A stretch of 64,000 bases of DNA, taken from assembly GCA_022570795.1 (NCBI GenBank), contig JAKUDP010000008.1, forward strand, positions 124,001-188,000, in the 5' to 3' direction. The DNA is from Sphaerulina vaccinii (Eukaryota; Ascomycota; Dothideomycetes; Mycosphaerellales; Mycosphaerellaceae). Positions 20,747 through 32,586 of this stretch are shown piece by piece. The notes below the pieces were generated by a model. It worked only from the letters and a program-made list of their open reading frames with translations. It was not told the DNA's origin and did no database searches. Made by a program: the position numbers and the translations under genes. Each line of letters begins with the position of its first letter. Within the stretch, counting starts at the first letter, position 1.

Positions 20747-23429
20747 TGCAGTCTAGGTGTAGGAAATGGTATCAGAACTCAGGATTCGTGCTACTGCAGG
20801 TCTTTGCGGCTAGAAAACTAGCTTCGGAGTGTGGCTGCAAGGCGTGTGCTATCGTGCAGGAGTTTTACAGATTGGGAAGGCAGACTCACTCTTTCAGATA
20901 TATTGCGGCTTGCTGCCGACACAAGTGTTATATTTGGGACGGTGTCCATGACGTTCCTCGTTTCGAAGAGCCGATATGCTTATCTCGCACGGACTCGTGG
21001 TGAGACTGACACTGGAGACCTAGGGTGGACCTCGATTACGGTATTGTCGGAAGAGTAGCAGTAGTTTCTAGTGGACCTGAACCCGCAATGGATGGCCAGA
21101 TCAGAGCAGAGCTGTGAAAGTAGGTAAGAACGAACGTGCTCATTCTAGAAAGAAGGCACAATAACCTCGTGGCATGTTGTTCTTGCTCCACCATACGCAT
21201 GCGTCAATGTCACCATTCTCCAGTTCGTCCTACCATTCTCCTCCTTTCTGTACATCGGCTAGCAACGTTGCATTCCTAGATTGCCCGGCGACACTGCAGT
21301 GGTGTGCATGAGGACAGCAATCACGACTTGTTCATGCGTCGAATCGAATTGAGGGTGTTCCAGAATCCCTGTGTCAAATTTCAAGGGATGCCGATGATGC
21401 AGACACTTGCCGTGGTCGAACCATGGGGCTGTCGCTCTGATCCCGAAGCTCGCCAGGCTGTCCGCCTTGAAAGCTACCGGTGGCGATGGCCCTAAGGTCG
21501 CCATGTAATGTTGGCAGAGTCTCGATAAATCAAGGAGAAGAAGGTGTTGCTGGCGCGGCCTTGTGGAGTGTGGTCTCGGGAGTGCCACGGCAAGTTGAGA
21601 TGGTCAGGGCGCACGAACACCTTTCGTGCTTCCACGTGGAGCTGGGATGGACAACAACCTCCTTCGAGAAGTTCTCGACATCGAAGCTTTGTGACACGGC
21701 GTTGACCTCGCAGATGGGAGCTCGAAGCCGACTGAGATGGAACACCAAGACTCCTACGCGAGCGCCGCTCCGCCACCTACAGGATGTGGACATCACAGCA
21801 TCAGGCCACGCACGCCACATTCGCGCGCATAACAGACGCGTCTGTTCAAGGTCAGGAGGAAACGCGCTCATCGCGAACGAATGGATCCATGGGACACGAA
21901 GATGCCCGGAGCAAATGTCGAAGCGGTTCATTTTGCATATTTGAGGCCTTTTCCTTATCAAGCTTCGATGGTGCTCAAGCTCACAAGCTCATCACGCAGA
22001 ACGGCTTGCGCCATTTGAAAGCACCCAGGGCACGCATCTAACAGATCGACGTGCAGGTTGATGAGGCCAGTGTCTCATTACTACTGCTACCATTGAGCCG
22101 CTGTACAGCATACTACTGTACGATGGCGAGGACGTGGGCGTTCAGGACTGGATTCTCTTGGGCAATCGCGAGTCTAACCCTTATCTCATGCAGAGCTCAT
22201 ATTTTTGGTGCAGCTACCTAAAGCCGTGCCATAACCTACTAATACGTTATCTTGAACTTAGACGATCTCTACTTCACTGTTAAAGCTTGTCAAGAAGTAG
22301 CCACAGAGTTGGAAGGACAAGAAGTTATCGCGGTGGCCATGAGTGATCGAAACCACAGATTATCCAGCATGACAGAGCTGGATCTGCTCGAGGATACTAC
22401 TCATGCTATGGAAGAACCTCCTACATCGCCTACATACTCAATGCACGGCTGTTTATACTGACTACCAGTAATATCTCTGCAGGACTCGAGCCATCCAAAG
22501 TCAGCGAAATACTAGTACACAAGACCTCAAAGCGGAGGACGTCGCTAGTGGGATCTTGTCCTTGCATCGAGCTACATATATGACAGTATCTTGCAGCAAG
22601 ATATCTGAGGACGTAAGGCTTGCTTCTCTCATTGCTGCCCTTCCTCACGGCGGCCAAATTGACTACAGATCATCCAGCATCATATTTGTGATTGCAAGTT
22701 GGACCGGCCGACAGGAATATAGCCTCACCGTCAAACCAAGCGGTCTACAGATCGCCAACATCCGGACCCCATGGACCCCAAGTCTGCTCATGACCTGCGG
22801 TCGAAGGTCTCCGGCTTACAGCCATCCTTCGTCCCGCAGTCAACACTGCAGTGTCTATGCAGGTACGTGTATATGGCCTGATCGAGCACGTGGACATACT
22901 TGCGCCCAGTGTCGCACTGAGTAATGACCTGGCGCTCACAATCCTACTCTCCCCTCACGTGGCGGCCAGCCGCTTCCGGATACAGCAAAGCTAACCGAGT
23001 GTCTTCACCCTATGGCAAAGCATGGTATACTCGAGGCACTTGCGATGTCATCTGTCATGCTGAATGCGAAGGTCATTGGTCAATCCTATGCGTCCTCTAC
23101 AAGTCTGCCTGGCTGATGGACTTTCATGTCAAGAGTGATCCAGATCGTCAGATACATAGCCAAAGTCGGACCTAAGTCAAGCCTCTGTCCCAATTAGGAA
23201 CAGCCTTTTCGACACATCAGTATGCCTCCTGCAGCAAACGACGAGCCGTGAGTATAATGATGTTCCGCGGAAGGTGATTGGACAACTCCATGACTTTACG
23301 CCAGCCACAGACAGCTCTTCGCGAACTTGATGCCGCGCGAGAAGAGGCATAAGAGGACGCTCGACCGGCCCCGTTGATGTAGCTGTGTATCACGAAACTT
23401 CTTGTCGTTCGATCACAAACAGTGCAACC
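20747..23429. other. Gene-poor region, about 2.7 kb
   Basis: ORFs up to 154 codons occur but overlap each other on both strands (for example around 21480-21960) and show no motif or plausible splicing partners. No RNA gene, TIR or RIP signature recognised. The last 150 bp should be the promoter of the secreted-protein gene. Confidence 0.5.
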
Positions 23430-24508
23430 ATGAAGTATACCGCAATCGTTAGCCTCGCAGCTTTCAGCTCACTCGTTGATGCTGGCTGGATAGTGCGTAG
23501 CCACCATCTTACACAAGTATACAGTCTGACTTTCCTAGAATCCCTTCGGCGGCTGGAAGTCCATCACTTTTACTCTCCCGGGATCGGCATTCAAGAAGCG
23601 CACTGCTTTGCCACGATTCGAGTACGAGCCAGAAGCAATCGCAGACATCGAGGCCAGAGGCCAGAGGCTATGGCGGCTCTCCCGACCTCTATGCTGGATG
23701 TGGCTGGTATAACTTGGCAAGCAAGTACAACAAGTACCCGATAAATGGCTTCGCATACTCAGCTGCCTACATCGCGTCCTTCCCAGTGCCAGATGGGACT
23801 GGAAATTCAGCAGCGGCTGCTGGTAGTGCTGGCAGTTCCGCTGGCAATGGAAATCAGGCTGGTGCAAGTGCTGGCGCAGGTATCAACAACGCTGGTATCA
23901 TTTCTCCCATACAGACACGCCAAGTCGATGCGTCGTCGGCGTACGACTGCTGCGTAGCAGCCATGCAAGACAAGACCAGCGCAATGTTCTTCTATACCTC
24001 GAACCCGCCAGCATTCTCAGACGGCTCTGCACAGCAGAAGTGCACCATCGTCACGAAACAGTACTGCCCGGTAAGTCGAAGATCGATAGAAATTCGGTCA
24101 AAACTAGATTGCTTACACTCTTCGCAGCTTCCCAATACAGAAGTCATCTTGCTAGCGGCCTCGTATAATGCCTCTGCTCCGCGAGGCACCTCCTATGGCA
24201 ATTGTAGGTGACGGCTCATAGTCCTTCGGGAGCGTCTCTATGCAGTATGCTAACAGAGATAACTAGACATCGGCAATGGCAACTGTGGACCTCGTGTCCG
24301 TATTGCTGTCAATAATGCCAACGCTGCAGTCTGTGCTGCAAACAGTGCTGGGTCTACAGTCTACAGCGCCGGGGGAGGAGCCTCTGCTGTTGGTGCTGGA
24401 GCAGCATGTGCATATAGCGACCCACGTGTCGTCCCGCACCAAGGCGGTTCCAATCCTGTCGGTCAAGGTGCTAGCGCTGGTGCTGCTGCCGCATCGTCGA
24501 GTAATTGA
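23430..24508 (+). pseudogene. Secreted Gly/Ala-rich protein, frameshifted by 7-bp duplication
   Basis: Four exons by splice signals: 23430-23492, 23539-24070, 24128-24203 and 24267-24508. The N-terminus is a signal peptide (MKYTAIVSLAAFSSLVDAGW). The second exon contains two frames that join perfectly only if one copy of a 7-bp tandem duplication (GGCCAGA, 23652-23665) is ignored, giving DIEARGYGGSPDLYAGCGW. Downstream are a Ser/Gly/Ala/Asn-rich linker, a segment with paired cysteines (SAYDCCVAAMQ ... QKCTIVTKQYC) and an Ala/Gly-rich C-terminus. The first donor (GTGCGT) is weak. Family not recognised; the Cys pattern suggests an extracellular disulphide-bonded protein. As read, the gene would be truncated after about 75 residues. 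Confidence 0.65.
23652..23665. repeat. 7-bp tandem duplication causing a frameshift
   Basis: GGCCAGA occurs twice in a row. Counting one copy restores a continuous reading frame through the exon. Confidence 0.85.
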
Positions 24509-25073
24509 AGTGCCGGTGAAGGTGTCGGTTCTGGATAGACACTCGAGTCAAATAATGTTCTTGGCACTTCTGTGAATGAATACCCTTCGTAGGCTGCAGT
24601 AACTTGACCGGAAGTATAGCACTACTTGTCACAGATCAAGCTGTCAAACAAGTCATTGGAGAAGCGTGCCTGCATGTCTGCCAGTGTCCACTCGTGCCTT
24701 GGTCCAATTTTGCTCCCCTATTGAACTCTTCGACCTGCACAGCATAGTCTTTGCTCTTGAGCGTGTCAGCCCAAGGTCGGAATCATCTCCGTCAATTCGC
24801 GAGCACCAGGCCATTGTGCTCCCACACAGAGCACGTTGCCCTTTGGATCGGCTTTCAGAGAGAATTTCCTGCGTCCGATCGCATGCAGTGAGCCCAGACA
24901 TAATATCATGCCTGATCTGATCATTTCTGCCTGACCACCCCGCACTCGAAGAAGTTATTCGCAATTCCAACCTGCTTCATGCTGCAGGTAACTTACATAG
25001 CGATGCTGTTGCGGTCGAGCGACTTACACGCGTCAAGTGAGCAGCTCAGAACTGCACTATCCCTAGGAAACGG
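24509..25073. other. Intergenic spacer
   Basis: About 565 bp between the secreted-protein gene and the SET-domain gene. Only short, mutually overlapping ORFs. Confidence 0.45.
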
Positions 25074-25784
25074 ATGACGATGGGCTCCAAGCCAAAGTTC
25101 ACACCTGCTGCCAAGCCTGTCAAGCAAGAAGTGGTCACCAAAGAAGTTGGCACTCCAGAGAACTGGCCAGAGGATATAATGTTCCTTTCCGATCAAAGCT
25201 ACACCGAAGCAGCTCTGGAGGTACGACCGAAGCTCTCACGAGCACCTACCGACAACAGCTCAGAACCATGGGAACAAGTGCCATCGAACCTGATATACAG
25301 AATCAGTCCGAACGTGAAGATCGTCACGATACAGGACTCGAAGCACCCTGCACACGGACAGCGTGGTTTGGTCGCTGCTAAGCACCTTCTCCCTGACCAA
25401 TTCATCATGTTGTACATCGGTGAGGTCCACACCAACAGCCTAGCAGACACGGATGTGTCAAGCGACTACGACCTCAGCCTCGACAGAGAGATCGGGTTGA
25501 GTGTCGATGCGTCTCGTATGGGCAACGAGAGTCGATGTGCAAACGACTATAGGGGTATTGCAGATCGGCCCAATGCAGAGTTTCGAGACTGTTATGTCCA
25601 AGTTCCGTCAACCAAACGCTTCGACGGCCTGCGATGGGAGCGTCGAGTTGGCATTTTTGTCTTGTCGGCAGGGAAGGCAGGCAAGAGAAAAGCCGGAATT
25701 CGAGCTGACGAAGAGATTCTGGTGAGCTATGGGAAAGGGCGAGTCAACCAGGTGCTCCAACCAGAGAGTGGCGTTAACATATAG
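25074..25784 (+). CDS. SET-domain protein (putative lysine methyltransferase)
   Basis: Single exon, 236 residues. After about 75 residues a SET core appears: GQRGLVAAKHLLPDQFIMLYIGE (the GxGxxA/T-like beginning with the YxGE strand), SVDASRMGNESRCANDY (equivalent to the RFINHSCxPN motif that binds SAM) and ADEEILVSYGKG (the E-L/I-x-x-x-Y catalytic C-terminal motif). There is no pre-SET or post-SET Cys cluster, so it is a short SET protein. The substrate could be histone or non-histone; it cannot be told from sequence. Two adjacent start ATGs (25074, 25080) are possible. No lesion. Confidence 0.8.
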   Translation: MTMGSKPKFTPAAKPVKQEVVTKEVGTPENWPEDIMFLSDQSYTEAALEVRPKLSRAPTDNSSEPWEQVPSNLIYRISPNVKIVTIQDSKHPAHGQRGLVAAKHLLPDQFIMLYIGEVHTNSLADTDVSSDYDLSLDREIGLSVDASRMGNESRCANDYRGIADRPNAEFRDCYVQVPSTKRFDGLRWERRVGIFVLSAGKAGKRKAGIRADEEILVSYGKGRVNQVLQPESGVNI

Positions 25785-28700
25785 CAGGTTCTGGGAAGGA
25801 CGTCAGCTTCTCTAGGATCGAGGAAATGGTAGTTGTCGCCTCTCCAGTTCTGAGCATTGTCGACGCTGCTCGAAGCAGAGCTGCGTTGCCCAGATTTTCG
25901 GTATGGAAAGTGGAGAACGATCAGGAGTGTCGAGTTTTATGCTCGATACGTCTCTGGTTCTCGATGCAATCTATGCAACCCAAGGCAGTGCGGGAGAGCC
26001 TTGATGTCAGAAAGGGGATGCAGACGCAGTCTATCCTGAGGCTGCAACTATTGACTCATTCAAGTCGAGCTGAGCTGTTCCTGCGAACGCCCATGTGGTG
26101 CCTACAGCCTGGCAGCGGTAGCTCGGGCCATCGAGATGACAAGCGTGGAGGTCCTTGTCTGGGCAAAGACCCCTTGATACCATCTTTCCATGCCTGTGCT
26201 CCGCTGCTCGATGGTCGGGACGCCAATGTAGCAGACACGTCGATCTTCTTGTCTTCGACCATCGACAGCGCAGTATCAGTAAATGCTGGTCAACAAGTCA
26301 TGCATCGCGTAAGCGTATCCAATGTAGTGCAGGAATTACCTCGTCGAAGCAGCTATGGTCCATGTCAGTCAGTCACGCGTTGTCAGTTGCAACGGGTAAT
26401 CTTCTGCACGCGATGAACTCCCATGCGTGTAAGCAGCCGACATCGAATCTAGCATAGAATGTGTTTGTTGTTGTTGATTGTGGTGTCGGATTTGCCAAAG
26501 CGTAGATTCCAGTTCTGGCCGCAGTTCGAATGCTGTCCCTTCTCACACAGCGGCGACCAAGACAAGCTATTGAAGACCGATGAACGTGCAACGCTTGCTC
26601 CCGCACCGAGACAGACTCTTCACATACTGCCATGCTACGTCAAGCACCCGAATGGGAAGGCTCCGTAACGAAACGTTATCGCGACGTTGGACCGAACAGG
26701 TGTTCAGCTGGTAGTGCCCGTAGCACCCTCACATCCCATCAGCAGCTTCTGCGATGCTCGGCAACGTTTTCGTACGGTCGTGCCATCGTCTCGTGTGGCG
26801 ATACAAAGGTAAGGCGGTCTGGTGTCGCGAGATAATCGTTTGAGTTCTACTGCTACCACTTCTTTGGTAGATTAAAGCCCCGGAGTCATGAGCACCATTG
26901 TTCCAGATTTTTGCTATAGCTGCAAGAGTCTGCAAGGAGTCCATAGAGATACCCGCACGGCATTGAGAACTAGTGAAAGGACTACGTCGCCGAGCGGAGC
27001 GCGATGAGGCGCGATGACCTCTTTATAAGAAGTGAGCCGGACACGCGAAATGAAGACTGGAATGAACATGGTTCGGGACGCAGAAAAGTCGAACCCGCCT
27101 CGTAGCTGCACGTGCATTGGAGCAACAACCGTGACAAACCGTGAAGCGAGGAAGGATCCAGACACGTCCACAACACGTCGTTCTGATGTGATACAGGCAG
27201 ATTCCCTGTCTGAGCCGTCGCAAGGCTGTCCGAACATTTCGACAGGGCTAGGGATGCCATGCTATGATGATACAGTTGTTCGTCTGAGGTTCTGCGTTGG
27301 TGAGATTCTCGGATGGCGCGACGCCATGAGCATCAGGTTGGCTTTTGGCGTCAAAAGTTGTCTTCGTCTGTTACCCGTTTCTGGGACAGTGCGGATGAGT
27401 CTGACTTGGCGGGTCGGTCACCCCGGTGCCCCTCAGGTCTCGCCATCTGTCCAAGTTGGTTGGTCTCACAGCCGACTTGTTTTGACCGCAGTGGTATCTC
27501 AAATCCGACCAAGACATCGTCAACAACCGAGCTGATCAAGATCCGGCTACTCGTATGAACGACGTCCATCCGCATTAGAGAGGAATTAGCAACAGTACTA
27601 TAGACCCACTCCTTCGTGAGAGCAATCGAATATGACGTATCGAATCGATGATCCAAAAGTGTGTCAGAATCGACCAGGGCGAGATGATCGTGAAAAGAGC
27701 AAGGTCCCACGCGACGCAGAGTTCAAGCGAAAGCCACAGCAACGCACATGCCACTCCGGCAAGCGTCTCTGAACTACCAATGGCTGACGGGCATGACGAG
27801 CGGGCACAACCGCAGCCAGATGATCGAAAGAAGCATTGGCATTGTTGACGAATAGCAGCGGAGATTTGAGCGTTGATTGAGGCTCAGTTCTCAACTCGTC
27901 CAAGAGGGCGGCTGAAACTTATGACGCAAAGCCCACGATATATTGAGTAGCAATATACTTTGGGCGGAGTCTTGCAGGATTTCGTTATCAGGTCCAGCGG
28001 CTACAAGGCCGGCCAGTCCGGTCAGTGAGAGGATAGCAGAGCTTTGTAGAGAAATTCGCATAAACAATGGCAGACGTCTGTACTGTACAGTAGGTAAGGG
28101 AGCAACCAGCAACCAGGAGCAGTATGTAAGACCTAGAGTGATCATGTACATTGTTCCTTGCGAGCATCCAGACCAGCGATCCCGAACACAGTTGTCCTGG
28201 TGAGCAGCTGTGGAACGCTGCACGCTGCACTCTGCGTGCTTGCTTGCATGCTCAAGCATTCCTCGGTAACGCAGTCTGGTCCGGCTGGTCACTGGTCAGG
28301 GCAGTTTTCTTTGATAACCGGTAAACGGGCGTCTGCAAGCTCATCGTCGATGTTGTGTAGAAAGCCAGTTTCCATGGCGTTGCAGATCGCGAGCACATAA
28401 CACGTCGGAATATCAACAACACGTCTTCCCATTCGATCACAGCAAGCGCTTCTTCGCATCCGAAAGCGGATACTACGCTCGACAAGGTCTTCCTGTTGCA
28501 GCGCATTGACCGCGATTGGGGCTGCATTAGCGCGCAAGGCTGCTCAGGTGGGGGTCGTGCGTCTCTCTGCCAGAGGGTCGGTTGTTGCGAATAGCAACGA
28601 CGCTGCAGCTGAGCGCCTTTATGCTTCAAGTCTGCCCTCTCGCCCTGCCTGTCCGACGACCACCACCGCCAACAACTCTCGTTCAGGTCGACAGGTCGGG

Positions 28701-29127
28701 CAAGTGTGTCTCGCCGGCAGAGTAGTATTCCTACTCGAGACAGCACTGCGGGATCCAGGACAGACTGGCAGAAAGGGTGCCGCTGTTTGACTTCACCAAA
28801 GGACGACTCCGGACGACGAACAGCAGAGACGGACATGCAAATTGCGTGAAGAACAGTCCTCCGCCACCCACCAACCCACACACCTTCTTTCCTTGGACAC
28901 CACAGTCTTCTCCGGCAGTCGACCACTACCCGACATTCATCGCATCACGAAACCGCACAGCTTTGGAAACAGCAGCAGCAGCCATTGGTTTGGTACATAG
29001 CTCCTCCAAGCTCGACTTCCAAGCTCATATACCTACCCGCCCATACGGATAGACCGGCCCACCACACGAACAATATTCGACATCACGGCTCAGTAGTGCC
29101 CTGCATACAACTATATCTCTATACAGC
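25785..29127. other. Gene-poor region, about 3.3 kb
   Basis: ORFs are many, short and overlapping, with no motif. The longest (25826-26416, 196 codons) overlaps other frames and lacks recognisable features. No TIR, tRNA or RIP signature was found by eye. The last several hundred bases, pyrimidine-rich around 28860-28920, are the likely 5' region of CDC25. Confidence 0.5.
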
Positions 29128-31035
29128 ATGGAATACTCGTCGCCGCTCGCGGCAATGCGTCCTCAGCCAGTACCTGCATGGGGAGGTCGGAAGGATCTTC
29201 CAGCCAGCCGTTCGATGTACCATGGATTCCAGACGCTTGCACCAAACAGCTTCGACTTCAACACCATGAGCATGCACATGCACCGCGAGAAGCCTCGAAG
29301 AGACTACTTCTCTCTGCGTCCAGTGCGTGGCTCATCTCCTACTGCGAGCCTCACTGCCGATCTAGATGCCAACTTCCATATCGATAAAAGGTAACCCGCA
29401 TTCCTCGCGTGGAACTGGTCGAGATCGCCCATACTGACATGTGAAACCCTAGCCCACAAGCACCGACACCGCGTCGTTCATTGTTCACGCAGGATCTGTT
29501 CAAGCCGCGTGAAAATGATCTTGGTCAGTGCCGATATGTGAATTCCTGGGGCCCACTTCAGTACTAACATGGCAAGCACGAATAGACACTCCGCCGATCG
29601 AGCTTGAGCCTGCTACGACTCCGCCCATCATTCCGTCGTCCTCGCCCTACTTTGAGTCTATGGACATCTCGCCACTGCCACACAAGGCTCCATGTTTCCA
29701 GGTCACCCTTCCTTCTCCTACACCAGAAGATACTCCAAGTGCAGATATCGATCTGTCGCCAGATCTCTTGTCGCCAGATCAAGTGCCCGCACTAGCAGTA
29801 CTTCAGCCAGTACCATCTCCAGCCTTCCTGGAGTTCCCAGAGTAAGTCAATCAAGCATGCCAAACCCATTGTGATTGTCGCTCACATGTCTCGGCAGACG
29901 TCGAAGACCCGTCACACGCCCAGGACTCTCCCGAGCGAAAGGTCTCTCCACGAGTCACATTCCCCAACGCCCCACGACTGCTGAGACCCAACTACCGCCC
30001 TTTCGGTTCGGCAATGTCGCAACTTCAGGCTTGTCGTGCTCGTCGACGCCCAGTCTACTAGAGAGCTTCTCTGAGTCCCCTGTCGATGACTTAAGGCCGT
30101 CCGGCTTTGGTTCGATGCTGCCGCCATCGCGGAGAACATCTGTTAGCAACGCCAACCGTTGCAATGGCTCGCCATCTGGTGGTCACGTACGAAAGCCTTC
30201 AGCTGGACGGCCTGCGTTCGTGCGGCCACAGAGGAAGCTCATACGAAGATCATTAAGCATGTTTCAACATCCTGACGACATCATGAAAGAGGAGCAGGAC
30301 ACCTTTGAGCCACAGTCCAACCTATCGTCAGTCATGGACATTGAGCAGGATTCCACTCACAAGTTACCATTCTTCGTGCCCGCCGACGAGCCCGAAAGCC
30401 TACCCAGGATATCACAATCAACCATGCTTGAGGTCCTAGACCAGAAGTATGCTGACAAGTACGATCGCGTCCTCGTTGTCGACTGTCGATTCGAGTATGA
30501 ATACGAAGGCGGCCACATCGAGAACGCCGTCAACTTCAACGACAAGCAACATTTGGCCAATGAGCTATTTGGACCAAATGTACCCTCCAGCAACACCCTA
30601 CTCATCTTCCACTGTGAGTATTCAGTGCATCGCGCACCACTCACTGCGAAGTTCATTCGCGGTCACGACCGAAATGTCAATGCCGCCAACTATCCCAACC
30701 TCACATACCCAGAGATGTATATCCTTGATGGTGGCTACAGCAAGTTTTTCACTGAGAATCCTTCCAAATGCTTTCCACAGAACTATGTGGAGATGAACGA
30801 TCACCGCCACGAGATGGCTTGTGAACGGGGTATGGCCAAGGTCAAGCAGCAACCACGACAAAAGCTGTTCAGGAACCAAACATTTGCTTTCGGCACCACC
30901 TCTGATGACATGGAAGACTCGCCTACCGCCCTTGGTCGCACCTTAGGAGCACGATCTCAAAGCACCTTTACCGTTGGTACCGATATTGCAATGGGAATTG
31001 GCATGTCATATCAGCGTCGCATGGCCTCCTACTGA
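29128..31035 (+). CDS. CDC25: M-phase inducer phosphatase (Cdc25)
   Basis: Four exons: 29128-29390, 29453-29523, 29586-29841 and 29898-31035 (introns 62, 62 and 56 bp), 575 residues. The N-terminal 330 residues are Pro/Ser-rich and likely regulatory, with several SP/TP sites. The C-terminal rhodanese-type catalytic domain contains VLVVDCRFEYEYEGGHIENA (Cdc25 hallmark) and the active-site loop FHCEYSVHRAP, with catalytic Cys at 30613-30615 and Arg in the CX5R pattern. TYPEMYILDGGYSKFF follows, as in all Cdc25 proteins. It removes inhibitory phosphates from Cdk1 to drive entry into mitosis (nimT in Aspergillus, cdc25 in fission yeast). Frames agree across all introns. Confidence 0.95.
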
Positions 31036-32586
31036 AGCATTATGCCGTTGGCATCTCTGCATTGCATACCACTGTGCTTCTGGGCACGACACTTCTGGGC
31101 CACGACCTTCTACTCGTGAGCCAAACTGCGGCGTTCAAGCGAGCCATATTCATGGCAACTCTCTTACCGGCAAGGTGTTGGCGGCGACCAGCACTCGGAC
31201 TTTCTCAGCATGGGATACCTTTCTGTTATGTTCCCATCTGATCATGTTTTCTTACGACGAAGACCGCGGCACGTGGATACAGTGACCGTCGGCAAAGTGA
31301 AACGATACCCAGCATCCCACAACTCTCGGCCTCATTACCCAAAGGCATCTCTCTTAGCAACAACGAAACATCCTCCAACAGCCCGGATCAGACCACAAAC
31401 CCGGAGCTTCCACGCATCTTCCGACAGCGCAATTTGTCTAATTCCATTTCCCAACATTGAGAGGCATCGACGCGCCATTTCACCGCCATTCATCAGCACT
31501 GGATCAAAGATGTCCAAGCCTGACTTGTATTACTGCAATTGCAACAGCTTTGACAATTTGGCTTGTACACAGCATCAAGCATTGGTAGCATGGAGTTTCA
31601 GACTACACCAGCTTTACCACAGGAGCTTCGATTTGTACATATGTGCCTTGCAAGGCGCAATTTGGCGGAAACACAGCATCATCTTGTACCACCACTCGGA
31701 AGCCAGGCGCGACCTTCGATAGAAGAAGGCCGCCTGTTGTACTACTACTATTGCCTGCTACTGCAGCAGGATGTTGGAGGTACTTGATAGAAAGGTGAAA
31801 TGGTGTTGTCTTTGCTGTAATGTCTCAATTGACCGACAATCAATCAATCAACCCATTTCAAGTTACCCTTCATATCTCATCCCGACTGATGTTGTACAGA
31901 CTCCGTCCTTCGCTACCAATGCTGCTTGCTCCCTTGTTGGATACGGACCCACCTCATACCTCAACGGCCCCATTTTGCCATGATTCTCCCGCGAGTGGAG
32001 TGGACCGCACCAACCGGGCACTCGGTGCCTTGCACCAGACCGCTGTCTCGAGTTGCATATGCATGCATGATATGTTGCTCTGCGGACATCCTGCGTAACG
32101 TGGAGTAGTGTCATCATCAATGACATGAGTCGTGTGCTTGCATTGCATATCGTGAAACGTAACGTCTTATCTGTTGAAATACTAGTGTAACCGACATCGG
32201 TTCCCTGTGTTGTTCTATATAAGGAATAGTCCTTCCGCACGTAGATTGAGTAATACAACGGCTCATAATCTTCAACATTATCGTCCTTGGTGATGACACG
32301 ACATTTATAGACAAACTTTTATCATGCGATATCGGGGGAGGCGGGTGGTACATTTATATGCGAGGTGCTGAGTAGGTGAAGTTGTGGCTTGAAACATCAT
32401 CATGAGTTTTGCACATGTGCTACTTGGTGCTGAGTCACGAAGCTACGACAACTAGTAGGTACAGCTACAACGTCTGCTGGCTTAATGATGATGTAGGCGG
32501 CATACGTTGCTATGTCGTTGCTGTGCACTCGACATGTCAAAAGAGCTGGCGCACGATACTACGATGTGGTCGTGGACGAAGGTGTC
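31036..32586. other. Gene-poor spacer, about 1.5 kb
   Basis: A plus-strand ORF at 31510-31722 begins MSKPDLYYCNCNSFDN and another frame over the same stretch is Thr/Cys-rich. No signal peptide or acceptable splicing was found, so no gene is called. The rest lies between the convergent ends of CDC25 and the next gene, with nothing else recognised. Confidence 0.4.

Noticed and set aside
21480..21961. Overlapping ORFs of 143-154 codons on both strands
   Set aside because: Antisense shadows of each other without domain features.
25826..26416. 196-codon plus-strand ORF after the SET gene
   Set aside because: Overlaps other frames, no recognisable domain, not continuous with the SET gene by any good splice site.
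31510..31722. Small Cys-containing ORF, possible effector
   Set aside because: No signal peptide and no convincing spliced form; Cys-rich only when frames are mixed.
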